Positions 8,744 to 16,813 of a DNA stretch of 64,000 bases are shown here, piece after piece; position 1 is the first letter of the stretch, and every line of letters begins with the position of its first letter. The notes under the pieces are model-generated. The model saw only the letters and a program-made list of their open reading frames with translations, searched no databases and was not told the origin of the DNA. The position numbers and the translations under genes were made by a program. Source of the DNA: Cytobacillus sp. FSL H8-0458 (GTDB taxonomy: Bacteria; Bacillota; Bacilli; Bacillales; Cytobacillaceae). The DNA is taken from assembly GCF_038002165.1 (NCBI RefSeq), contig NZ_JBBOBR010000002.1:434001-498000 (forward strand). The letters are read 5' to 3'.

Positions 8744-9106
8744 CGGGTTCGGACTCAAAACCCTGTATTTCTGCTTTCTCTGTCCGAAGTTGCCTCGGGT
8801 TCGGACTCAAAACCCCGTATTTCTGCTTTCTCTGTCCGAAGGTGCCTCGGGTTCGGACCCTAATGCTCGCATTTCTGCTTCTCTGTCCGAAGGTGCCTCG
8901 GGTTCGGACTCAAACCCCCGTATTTCTGCTTTCTCTGTCCGAAGCTGCCTCGGGTTCGGACTCAAAACCCCGTATTTCTGCTTTCTCTGTCCGAAGGTGC
9001 CTCGGGTTCGGACTCAAAACCCCGTATTTCTGCTTTCTCTGTCCGAAGTTGCCTCGGGTTCGGACTCAAAACCCCGTATTTCTGCTTTCTCTGTCCGAAG
9101 TTGCTC
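8744..9106. repeat. Tandem array, 7 copies of a 52-bp unit
   Basis: Units start at 8744, 8796, 8848, 8899, 8951, 9003 and 9055 (spacing 52, once 51). Each contains TTCGGAC and, 30 bases on, GTCCGAA, an inverted repeat that can form a hairpin or serve as a two-half-site target. One unit (8848) has diverged in the middle. The array fills most of the 519-bp gap between abgB and abgT within the operon. Confidence 0.9.
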
Positions 9107-9142
9107 CAGCTCAGACTCACTCGCTCCCGTCCAAATGGGAGC

Positions 9143-10564
9143 CTACTTTAAAGCAGAAGGCTTAACCTCTTTCGGAATTGGACATGTGTAAGGATTAGCT
9201 TCCTTAAACTCTTTAAATTCCTGTTTAACAGCTTCCAATTTTTCCTGGTCGGTCAGCAGTTTTACACCGGTTAATGCCATGGCTTCTGCTGCCCGGAGCA
9301 TCCCTTTGTGGGCATAGCTGCTGATGCCTTGTGTGGTCATCTGCCAGGTATGCAGCGGTGTTCCCAATGCTGATGTTGAGGCTGTCAGCTGTGCGGTTGG
9401 AACAACCCAGCTTACATCTGAGACATCGGTAGAGCCGGCAAGGACTTCTTTGGAAGGTTCATAGGCTGAGATGGTTTCAGCCAGGTATTTCCCCTCAAAT
9501 TCACTGCCGTCCCCCACATAGCCAAACCCTCTTAAAATATCTAAATAGCTTTCTTTCTCACCATCTGACAGGGTTGTCCAAATCTTTTCGGCAAAGGCCT
9601 TTTCTTCTTCATCCGGTTTATCGATGCCAGCTTCCTGAAGACTTTGATAGAGAATTTTTTCAAGGCTACGGTTTTGAATGTAATTAGAGCAGGCCTTGTC
9701 AAACTCAATGGTAAGCTCTGTTTCTGTCATCAGGGCTGCACCTTCCGCGATTTTGCATATCCGTTTATAGATTTCGTCCACCTGCTGAACCTTTGGCGCC
9801 CGGATCAGATAAAGGACCTCGGCGTCTGCCTGTACGACATTCGGCGAGATGCCCCCTGTGTTGGTAATGGCGTAATGCATTCTGGCTTCAGGCACGACAT
9901 GCTCGCGAAGGTAATTCACTCCTACGTTCATGAGCTCGACCGCATCGAGGGCACTTCGTCCAAGATGAGGCGAGTTCGCCGCATGTGAGGACAAGCCTTT
10001 AAATCTGAAATAAACCTGATAGTTTGCAAGACTGGATAAGCTCATGATGCTGTTTCCCGGAGATGGATGCCATGTTAAAGCTGCGTCCACCCCTTCAAAT
10101 ACTCCTTCGCGGACCATGAAGGTTTTTCCGGAACCGCCCTCTTCACCCGGACAGCCAAAGAACTTAACCGTCCCAGGCAGATTGTTTTCTTCTAAATATT
10201 TCTTTGCTGCACAGGCTGCCGCAAACGCTCCGGTCCCCAGCAGATTATGCCCGCAGCCATGGCCGATATTCAGCTCGGTTGGCTCGTACGAAGTTTTATT
10301 TGGCATCTGCCCCAATCCGGACAGAGCATCGAATTCACCAAGAAAACCAATAACAGGAGCTCCGCTTCCGTAAGAAGCTACAAAAGCGGTTTCAATATTT
10401 CCAGCATTCCGTTCAACCTGGAAGCCTGCTTTTTCACATTCAGAAGCCAGGAATTCTGCTGATGCATACTCTTCAAATCTAGTTTCAGGATGATGATAGA
10501 TATACTCGCTTATTTTTTCAAATGTCTCTTTATTTTCTGCCAAAAAGGTTTTTGTAAAGTTCAT
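9143..10564 (-). CDS. abgB: AbgB-like M20 amidohydrolase
   Basis: A 473-residue zinc hydrolase of the AbgB type, partner of AbgA in p-aminobenzoyl-glutamate cleavage. Motifs: GFLGEFDALSG, GHGCGHNLLGTG (metal ligands), CPGEEGGSGK (Glu-Glu), SSHAANSP in the lid domain, and DVSDVSWVVPT and WQMTTQG near the C-terminus, which are characteristic of AbgB rather than AbgA. GGGAGG lies before the ATG at 10564. It follows the first abgA with a 17-bp gap. Confidence 0.85.
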   Translation of the reverse strand: MNFTKTFLAENKETFEKISEYIYHHPETRFEEYASAEFLASECEKAGFQVERNAGNIETAFVASYGSGAPVIGFLGEFDALSGLGQMPNKTSYEPTELNIGHGCGHNLLGTGAFAAACAAKKYLEENNLPGTVKFFGCPGEEGGSGKTFMVREGVFEGVDAALTWHPSPGNSIMSLSSLANYQVYFRFKGLSSHAANSPHLGRSALDAVELMNVGVNYLREHVVPEARMHYAITNTGGISPNVVQADAEVLYLIRAPKVQQVDEIYKRICKIAEGAALMTETELTIEFDKACSNYIQNRSLEKILYQSLQEAGIDKPDEEEKAFAEKIWTTLSDGEKESYLDILRGFGYVGDGSEFEGKYLAETISAYEPSKEVLAGSTDVSDVSWVVPTAQLTASTSALGTPLHTWQMTTQGISSYAHKGMLRAAEAMALTGVKLLTDQEKLEAVKQEFKEFKEANPYTCPIPKEVKPSALK

Positions 10565-10581
10565 GATTTCCTCCCTTAATT

Positions 10582-11877
10582 CTAAATGGCCGAACCGCCA
10601 TTTAAGATATGAATATAAGCATCGACCGCAACCAGTAAAGCACCTTCGTCAAAATCGAATTGAGGATGGTGGTGAGGATAATCAAGCTTCGTCCCAAACA
10701 GCATAAACGTAGCTTTGCCGCCATGCTTCTGGACCCTGTTCATCATAAAGCTGACATCTTCCGATCCGGAGACAGGGACAGATGGCAGCACTTCCTTCAC
10801 AAGCTCGCTTGATGCACACCATTCGGTAATTTTCGGGATCAGCTCTTCATCACAGACAACCACTTCCGTAACTCCGACTGCTTCGAGTGTGCAGGACACA
10901 TCGTGCATATCTGCTGCCGCCTGAAGAATCCGGGTTGCTTTTTCAGCCATATATTGTGCAATTTCCGGAGTCTCACCACGCACCTCAATTTCCATATAGC
11001 TGTCTCCCGGGATGATGTTCCTGCCGCTTCCTGCGGCCAGCTTCCCAACATTCACCCTGGTGACACCATCATGGTGGCGCGGAATGCCGTAAAGGTTGTT
11101 AGCAGCTGTTGTCGCTGCCAATAAAGCATTTTTCCCGAGTTCGGGATTGATGCCGGCATGTGAGGAAACTCCTTTAAAGTAGGCATTATATTTAGTTGAA
11201 GCCAGAAATCCCGGCGTTGTAGCTGCAATTGTTCCAACGGGCAGGGATTTAATGCCAATGTGGCCTGAATAAAAATAATCAACATCATCAAGCCAGCCTT
11301 TGCCTGTCATGGCCCGAGCCCCTCGTCCACCTTCTTCTGCCGGCTGAAACAAAAGGGTAAAACGGCCCTTAAGCTGGTCACTATAGGAAGAAATATACTG
11401 AGCTACCGCAAGGCCGATGGCGGTATGCCCGTCATGTCCGCACGAATGCATCACATTCTCTTCTTTTGAGACAAATTCGTATTGAGCTGGACGATGGGCA
11501 GGATCTGAAGATTCGTTGATCGGCAGGGCGTCAATATCAAAGCGGAAACCAACATGGTCTCCTGTTCTGCCAGTATCCCAGACTGCCACAAGCCCGGTAT
11601 TGCCGCCGCGCATTTGATCAAGCCAGGACTCTTCAACTCCCCATTCCCTCGCCCTTTTCTCTTGTGCCTCCAGATCAGATTGTGCAGGAAGCCCCATACG
11701 GGAATTCTCTTCAAGCGCGTCTTTCCCTATATAAAGTTTGAAACCCATCTTTTCCAGTTCTTTTCCGATCCGGTATGTAGTGATGTACTCCATGAACCCC
11801 AGTTCAGGCAGTGCATGCAAAGTGCGCCGCCATTTGATCAGCTGGGGAGTTATTTTCTCTATAAAGCTGCTGTCCAT
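10582..11877 (-). CDS. abgA: AbgA-like M20 amidohydrolase (first gene of the operon)
   Basis: A 431-residue paralogue of the protein at 5781-7055. Motifs: FRFDIDALPINES, HSCGHDGHTAIG (metal site), FQPAEEGGRGA, VSSHAGINPE, GSGRNIIPGDS. The ATG at 11877 has a GGGGGAT site. It is the promoter-proximal gene of a six-gene leftward operon (abgA, abgB, abgT, abgA-like, carbamoyl hydrolase, regulator). Likely cytoplasmic; it should hydrolyse an imported N-acyl or N-aroyl amino acid. The exact substrate cannot be read from sequence. Confidence 0.8.
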   Translation of the reverse strand: MDSSFIEKITPQLIKWRRTLHALPELGFMEYITTYRIGKELEKMGFKLYIGKDALEENSRMGLPAQSDLEAQEKRAREWGVEESWLDQMRGGNTGLVAVWDTGRTGDHVGFRFDIDALPINESSDPAHRPAQYEFVSKEENVMHSCGHDGHTAIGLAVAQYISSYSDQLKGRFTLLFQPAEEGGRGARAMTGKGWLDDVDYFYSGHIGIKSLPVGTIAATTPGFLASTKYNAYFKGVSSHAGINPELGKNALLAATTAANNLYGIPRHHDGVTRVNVGKLAAGSGRNIIPGDSYMEIEVRGETPEIAQYMAEKATRILQAAADMHDVSCTLEAVGVTEVVVCDEELIPKITEWCASSELVKEVLPSVPVSGSEDVSFMMNRVQKHGGKATFMLFGTKLDYPHHHPQFDFDEGALLVAVDAYIHILNGGSAI

Positions 11878-11935
11878 TGTGATCCCCCTTGTTGAAAGTT
11901 ATTTCGGACATTTTCCGTTTTATTACCTTAAATGT

Positions 11936-11963
11936 ATTATACACATATTATTAGAAAATTCAA
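11936..11963 (-). promoter_or_regulatory. Sigma-A promoter for the abg operon
   Basis: Minus strand -35 TTGAAT (11958-11963), 16-base spacer, perfect -10 TATAAT (11936-11941). The transcript would start about 50 bases before the first ATG. The sequence GTCCGAA in that leader is the same 7-mer found in the 52-bp repeats. Confidence 0.7.
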
Positions 11964-12022
11964 ATTGGTTTTTATTCAAAAAATAATCTAACTACAATAC
12001 CTTTTTCCTAATTTACATATTT

Positions 12023-12085
12023 AGTGTAAAATTTCATATTTAATACTGTAATAAAACTACTTTTCACACTAAAATAAAGGCAATC
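12023..12085 (+). promoter_or_regulatory. Upstream region of the first DUF1672 gene, duplicated at 13312
   Basis: The stretch starting AGTGTAA and ending CTAAAATAA is about 70 percent matched, in the same order, to 13312-13370 ahead of the second lipoprotein gene. The conserved block probably holds the promoter (ACTGTAA/TAAAAT-like elements), but I cannot fix the -10 and -35. Confidence 0.5.
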
Positions 12086-12111
12086 ATCTAATCTGGAGGA
12101 AAAACATACCT

Positions 12112-13008
12112 ATGAAAAGAATATTCCTGCTTGTACTAATTGGGTTGTCTATTTTTCTTGGAGGGTGTTCCAGTTTCTTTCGTGATAGCGAAGAGGAACA
12201 TATTCAAAAAGTGTATATCCGTGTTCAGGATTACACTGGGGAAGAATACCGTCAGCCTTTTGGGAAAAAAACGGATAAGATTGCTGAAGCAAACCAGGAT
12301 GTGATTGAGGAAGCCACTATTAAATATTTCAAGGAAACATACAAAACCGATGTGAAGGTACATAATATGGTCGGTGTTCTGGAGGGTGTTAAGGTATTTG
12401 TGGAATCAATAGGTGAACCGCATTTTTATACTTATGCTTATGTACAGATCCAGGATAATAAGGTGCTGCCTCACCTCATTGGGGCTGAGAAATACGAAAT
12501 ACAGGAAGCCATTCAGGGCGGTTTATATCACATGATTTTTGAAGAAGAATTCAAAAAACTCGATGGTTATTTAGAGTCACTTGCAGAAGAAGGGCACGTT
12601 ACAGGGAAAACAAAGGAAGCTCTTCAGAATGCAGGCGGCCTCGGTTTTATGACTCCCTATTATTTTATTAACATGCTCAGTGCTGAGGCAGCGATTAAAC
12701 CAGTATATGACCTATACTTAAGAAACCCTGATGCCAGTAAAAAAGAGTTAAGGAATGCCTTTGCTGAAAACCTATTTGACTCAGAAAATCTCTCTATTAA
12801 TATTCAGCTATTCATGAGCGATAAAGGTGCAGAGCCGAGTGAGGAAATTTTCAATCGGGTAACCAGGGATCTCGAAGAAATGAGCGGTATTCCCAAAGGG
12901 TCCTATAGCTTTACTTTAAATGACAACCTGATTCAGAGAGAAACGTTTCAAGGTGTTAAAGATAATTCTTTAAGGAGGAGCTATCCGGATTATATTGTGA
13001 GAGATTAA
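12112..13008 (+). CDS. DUF1672 family lipoprotein, copy 1 (candidate immunity protein)
   Basis: A 298-residue secreted lipoprotein. Residues 1-19 are a lipoprotein signal peptide ending in the lipobox LGGC (Cys19). The mature part has the DUF1672 pattern: VQDYTGEEYRQPFGKKTDK, VFVESIGEPHFYTYAYV, GGLYHMIFEEEFKKLD, and a C-terminal block with PSEEIFN and GIPKGSYSF. GGAGG lies 11 bases before the ATG. It would sit on the outer face of the membrane. Together with the second copy it precedes a lipase-domain gene. By analogy with lipoproteins that protect against type VII secreted lipases it may be an immunity protein; that role is inference. Confidence 0.8.
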   Translation: MKRIFLLVLIGLSIFLGGCSSFFRDSEEEHIQKVYIRVQDYTGEEYRQPFGKKTDKIAEANQDVIEEATIKYFKETYKTDVKVHNMVGVLEGVKVFVESIGEPHFYTYAYVQIQDNKVLPHLIGAEKYEIQEAIQGGLYHMIFEEEFKKLDGYLESLAEEGHVTGKTKEALQNAGGLGFMTPYYFINMLSAEAAIKPVYDLYLRNPDASKKELRNAFAENLFDSENLSINIQLFMSDKGAEPSEEIFNRVTRDLEEMSGIPKGSYSFTLNDNLIQRETFQGVKDNSLRRSYPDYIVRD

Positions 13009-13025
13009 AAGGTTGGTGAGGTATC

Positions 13026-13235
13026 AATAAGGAAAGTGTCGAGAAACTAAAAACTGCATTTGATGAAAGTAAATTTCCAGCAGAAATTTTAACAATCGGC
13101 ATTCAACTATTTATGAAAGACATGGATGCTAAGCCAAGTGAAAAAATCTTTAATCAAGTTGGAAAAGATCCGGAGGAAATGAAAAACATTCCAAGAGGCT
13201 CTTTGGGGGATAGTTCTTATGCTTCAGACCATTAG
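13026..13235 (+). pseudogene. Remnant of a third DUF1672 gene (C-terminal fragment)
   Basis: A 69-codon open stretch ending in TAG, without a start codon, reading NKESVEKLKTAFDES.., GIQLFMKDMDAKPSEKIFNQV.. and PEEMKNIPRGS. It aligns with the last 90 residues of both full DUF1672 genes (IQLFM-D--A-PSEEIFN-V, IP-GS). The N-terminal 200 codons are missing. It indicates that the array once had at least three copies. Confidence 0.85.
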
Positions 13236-13311
13236 AAACAACTTGGACAATCTAACTATAGTACAATATTCCCCACCCCCCCTCTTACTATTTACCTATT
13301 TTTACCTAAAA

Positions 13312-13370
13312 AGTGTAATTTTCCACGTTTAAACTGTAAAATTATAACTCTATCCGCTAAAATAAGGGAT
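13312..13370 (+). promoter_or_regulatory. Upstream region of the second DUF1672 gene
   Basis: Matches 12023-12085 over its whole length (AGTGTAATTTTCCACG..TTTAAACTGTAA..CTAAAATAAGG), so the lipoprotein genes were duplicated with their control region. Confidence 0.5.
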
Positions 13371-13413
13371 ATAACTTTGAATGGCACATTCCTTTAGGGA
13401 GGACATTTAACTA

Positions 13414-14355
13414 ATGCGCAAAAAAACAAAAATTTTACTATGCAGTGTTGGAATATCATTAATGCTTGGAGGATGTTCTGGTATGAATAGCACAAATAAC
13501 AATCAAGACACTGAAAAAACAAAAGAAACACAGGCTGCCGCCTCTGAAGAAACAATGGTAAGTGTTCAGGATTATACCGGGGAAGGCTATGCACTTCCAT
13601 ATGGAAAAGAAACGGATAAAATCGCTGATGATCATCTTGCTCAAATAGAGGAAGCTGCCCTCAATTTTTTTAAGGAGAAATATAAGACCGATGTAACGGT
13701 GCATAATGTGGTTGGGGCAAAGGATGGGGCTACTGTGTTTGTTGAATCCAAAGGTGAGCCGCATTTCTACACTTATGCTGTAGTGCCCATTGATGAACTG
13801 GAAAAGAAAGTGATGACAGAAAAGATTTGGGCTGATGAATTCCAGGTGGAAAATGCCATTAAAGGCGGATTGTATCACATGATCTTTAATGAAGAGTTCA
13901 AGCAGCTCGACGAATATCTTGAGACTCTTGCAGCAGAAGGTCAGGTAACCGGAAAAACAAAGGATGCTCTCCAAAATGTGGGCGGACATGGATATATGAC
14001 TCCCTATTATTTTTTAGCATTAACAAGTAAAGAAGAGGCTATTAAACCAGTCTATGACCTTTATATTAGTAATCCTGAGGAAAGTGTGGAAAATTTGAGG
14101 AATGCCTATGAAGAAGGCTCCTTTAATCCTGAAAACTTCAAAATCAATATTCAGTTATTCATGGCTGACAAGCAGGCAGAGCCAAGTGAAGAGATATTCA
14201 ATCAAGTTACGGAAGAGCTGGAAGAAATGAACTCAATACCTATGGGCACCTACAGCTTCTCTCTCAATGATAACTTCATTGATAAACAGAGTTCGGAAGG
14301 TTCTAAAGAAAACTCTTTTAAACGCGGATTCCCGGATTACATTATTAAGGAATAA
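13414..14355 (+). CDS. DUF1672 family lipoprotein, copy 2 (candidate immunity protein)
   Basis: A 313-residue lipoprotein with signal peptide and lipobox LGGC (Cys21), then a Ser/Asn/Thr/Glu-rich linker of about 25 residues and the DUF1672 domain. The domain is strongly similar to the upstream copy throughout (VQDYTGEGYALPYGKETDK, GGLYHMIFNEEFKQLDEYL, GYMTPYYFLALTSKEEAIK). GGGAGG precedes the ATG. The stop codon is 13 bp upstream of the lipase gene, so the two are probably co-transcribed, as expected for an immunity-effector pair. Confidence 0.85.
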   Translation: MRKKTKILLCSVGISLMLGGCSGMNSTNNNQDTEKTKETQAAASEETMVSVQDYTGEGYALPYGKETDKIADDHLAQIEEAALNFFKEKYKTDVTVHNVVGAKDGATVFVESKGEPHFYTYAVVPIDELEKKVMTEKIWADEFQVENAIKGGLYHMIFNEEFKQLDEYLETLAAEGQVTGKTKDALQNVGGHGYMTPYYFLALTSKEEAIKPVYDLYISNPEESVENLRNAYEEGSFNPENFKINIQLFMADKQAEPSEEIFNQVTEELEEMNSIPMGTYSFSLNDNFIDKQSSEGSKENSFKRGFPDYIIKE

Positions 14356-14368
14356 AGCAGGTGAATAT

Positions 14369-16483
14369 ATGGATACTCTAAAGGGTTCACCAAATATTAA
14401 TACGGATATAGCAGCAACTAATGATAAAGATTTAGTGGAACTGGCCGGCCTTCATGCCTATACCTATCCGCTATTTGAATCAGTGCTGCAAGTAAATAAT
14501 ACAGATTATACGGTTATTGATACCCATTATGAAGACCCCACTGGCCTTGATGCAATGACAGTAGTAAATATGGAAACAGAGGAAATATCCATCATTTATG
14601 TCGGCACCGATGCAAGCGGAAAATATGGCAAGAAGGATATTCTGACAGATGCACAGCTTTTAAGTGATCTGACTCCGGCCCAGCTGAGCGCAGCAAGAAG
14701 CTATTATACTGAAATGAACCAAAAGTATAGCCAGGTTGGCGGCGTTAAATCAATCGCGGGAAATTCACTTGGCGGCGGTCTGGTTGGTGCAGTAGCAGTG
14801 GAAAATCCAGATGTAAACGCTGTTACCTTAAACCCTGCACTGCTTCCTGAGGGGATGGTGGACCCTAACCAAACGTATGATAACATCACAAACTACTTCA
14901 GCAGCTACGATGTGCTGACTCAGACTTTAATCGCATTGGATCTGCATGGCAGGATTCCGGGAAAACAGTATGAAATCTTCAATGGGATTCCAGAATTCTC
15001 AAAGCTTGCTACAAACCATACAGGCTATCTGAGGAATGAAGATGGCACTCAGTTTTATGTTATCGGTGAAGTCGGCAAGCCAGGCTATGGCAAAATCTAT
15101 GTGGATGCTGATGCCCATATCGTATCCAGCATCTGGACGGGAGTACCGCTGTATGGCGGGCACTCCGACCGCATCGAGATCAACAAGGAGAACCTGGATC
15201 TTCTTGCTTCCTCCCTGCAAAGCCATGTAATGGAAAGACTGAACCTTGCTCACGAGTACCTGGGCAATTCGGTTGCCATTGTAGACGATGAAGCAAACCG
15301 TTATTATGAACGGCTCAGCCGCCTGCAGAAGATTTTCGAAGAGATGTTTGAAAATCTGATCAGTGAACCGCTGTTTATGGGGATTACTTCGATCAGCAAT
15401 CGATTAACGGCCGAGATTGATCATTTGGTCTCTTTATTAAATGTGGCGGAAAGCCATGCTAAATCCCTGAACTATATATTGAATTCCCCGCCTGCTGAGC
15501 TGCTTGAACATATTTTCCGGACGAACGTCAGCGTGGAAAGCATCTTTAATGAAATCCGCGGCTTTTTATATGATTTGAAAGCAGATGTTCAGGATCTTTC
15601 CAAAAGCCTTATCCGGATTATTTCCAATAAAATCCCGGAACTTTTTGAGGGCGGAAAAGAACTCTGGTATGATGCTGTAGTCAGTGAGTTAAAAGCTCAT
15701 TACGGGATCGTTAACAATAACAGGGATAAGCTTCTTTCGCATATCGGCGAATATCAAAAACAAGTTCAGGATGTTGCCTCTAACTTTCATGACAGGGATC
15801 TTTCCCTGGGACAGTCGATTAGAAGCAAATCCACCCATTCCAATTCTATATCCGTGCAGGGAACGAACACGTATAAGCTGGAAGATTCCCCTTATATGGA
15901 GCTTAGGATGAAGATTAAGGAATTCCAGATGGATACGTCTTATTCTGCTTTCACTGCATCAACCCAGGCACTTCTCTTTCCTATCTTGCATAAGGGCTGG
16001 GTGATTACCCTGAACATTGAAAATGCACTTGAACTCCTGTCGAGCACTATCAAAGGCGCAACCAAATTCGCCTTGGACTACACCATCCCCGGCAAGTTAT
16101 TCGGCCTGTTTTCGGACTTTGACGATAAAATTCGAAACAGCGTCAACAACGCGCTGGAGCCTTTGGATGAATTTGCCGGCACGATTGAAGGCATCAGAAA
16201 AGGTTTAGACAGATTAATGGCGGAGTATCCTACTCTATTAGAGAATTTCAGGCCTTATGTCGAGACAGCCATATTCAATAACAGCGGTTACTATAATGTC
16301 CACCTCTATAACCTTGCATCCATTGCTATTTTAAGAGAAATGGAAATGCTGTTTGATGATGTGGTGTTTCAGCTGGGGCATCATAAAGCTGAAGCCATTG
16401 AGGCATTGTGTGAAGTTTCTAAAAAAGTGAAGGGTAATATGGGGATATTGTATGAACAGGTGGATCGCGGGACGATTAATTAA
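14369..16483 (+). CDS. N-terminal lipase-domain protein with long helical C-terminus; candidate reverse-architecture type VII secreted effector
   Basis: 704 residues, no signal peptide. The first 300 residues form an alpha/beta hydrolase of the lipase/phospholipase kind: the nucleophile elbow GNSLGG places Ser133 as catalytic, preceded by a strand 'ISIIYVGTD'. The remaining 400 residues are predicted helical and amphipathic, without enzyme motifs. The last residues contain YEQVD (695-699), a YxxxD/E motif of the kind found in type VII secretion substrates. ATG 14369 has AGGTGA 6 bases upstream; the frame is open to 14267 but that overlaps the lipoprotein gene. An N-terminal toxin domain with C-terminal targeting domain, next to lipoproteins, matches the published TslA-type layout. 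No small helical partner genes or secretion genes are in the window. Confidence 0.7.
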   Translation: MDTLKGSPNINTDIAATNDKDLVELAGLHAYTYPLFESVLQVNNTDYTVIDTHYEDPTGLDAMTVVNMETEEISIIYVGTDASGKYGKKDILTDAQLLSDLTPAQLSAARSYYTEMNQKYSQVGGVKSIAGNSLGGGLVGAVAVENPDVNAVTLNPALLPEGMVDPNQTYDNITNYFSSYDVLTQTLIALDLHGRIPGKQYEIFNGIPEFSKLATNHTGYLRNEDGTQFYVIGEVGKPGYGKIYVDADAHIVSSIWTGVPLYGGHSDRIEINKENLDLLASSLQSHVMERLNLAHEYLGNSVAIVDDEANRYYERLSRLQKIFEEMFENLISEPLFMGITSISNRLTAEIDHLVSLLNVAESHAKSLNYILNSPPAELLEHIFRTNVSVESIFNEIRGFLYDLKADVQDLSKSLIRIISNKIPELFEGGKELWYDAVVSELKAHYGIVNNNRDKLLSHIGEYQKQVQDVASNFHDRDLSLGQSIRSKSTHSNSISVQGTNTYKLEDSPYMELRMKIKEFQMDTSYSAFTASTQALLFPILHKGWVITLNIENALELLSSTIKGATKFALDYTIPGKLFGLFSDFDDKIRNSVNNALEPLDEFAGTIEGIRKGLDRLMAEYPTLLENFRPYVETAIFNNSGYYNVHLYNLASIAILREMEMLFDDVVFQLGHHKAEAIEALCEVSKKVKGNMGILYEQVDRGTIN

Positions 16484-16492
16484 TAGGATTTA

Positions 16493-16528
16493 AAAAACCG
16501 GGCTGAGTGGCAGCTCGGTTTTCCTTTT
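16493..16528 (+). terminator. Terminator of the lipase gene
   Basis: Stem of 11 bp, AAACCGGGCTG/CAGCTCGGTTT with one G-T pair and a 5-base loop, followed by TTCCTTTT, 10 bases after the stop codon. Confidence 0.85.
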
Positions 16529-16549
16529 ATATAGGCTGTATTTGATAGT

Positions 16550-16735
16550 TTATTTGCAGAATTTAATTATCTATTTGCAAATTGATTGCTCTATTTGCAA
16601 GTTTCCGGCTCCTATTTGCAGCCTCATTGTTTATTTGCAGGTTTCCGGTTCCTATTTGCAAGTTTGATCGCTCTATTTGCAGGTTTTCGCCAGCTATTTG
16701 CAACCTCAATAACTCTATTTGCAGGTTCACCATAC
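16550..16735. repeat. TATTTGCA-box array, second locus
   Basis: Nine or ten boxes of (C/T)TATTTGCA at 19-21 bp spacing in the convergent gap between the lipase gene and the gene ending at 16814. The spacers differ, so it is not a copy of the 189-bp unit; only the box and the phasing are kept. On the minus strand this produces a chance frame with NLQI heptads. Confidence 0.85.
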
Positions 16736-16813
16736 CGCCAAAATCCTGCTCTTTTTGCAGCCCTCTGGTGCGTTTCTCATACATAAGCTAGATTCATCAA
16801 ACGTTAGATTGAA

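Noticed and set aside
8790..9191. 133-residue frame (MPRVRTQNPVF...)
   Set aside because: Read-through of the 52-bp tandem repeat without a start site; low-complexity.
13459..13989. 176-codon minus-strand frame
   Set aside because: Antisense to the second DUF1672 gene, which has a signal peptide, lipobox and homologue.
16563..16784. Minus-strand frame with NLQI heptads
   Set aside because: The 7-residue period is the 21-bp spacing of the TGCAAATA boxes read as codons; no ribosome site and lies in a gap between convergent genes.
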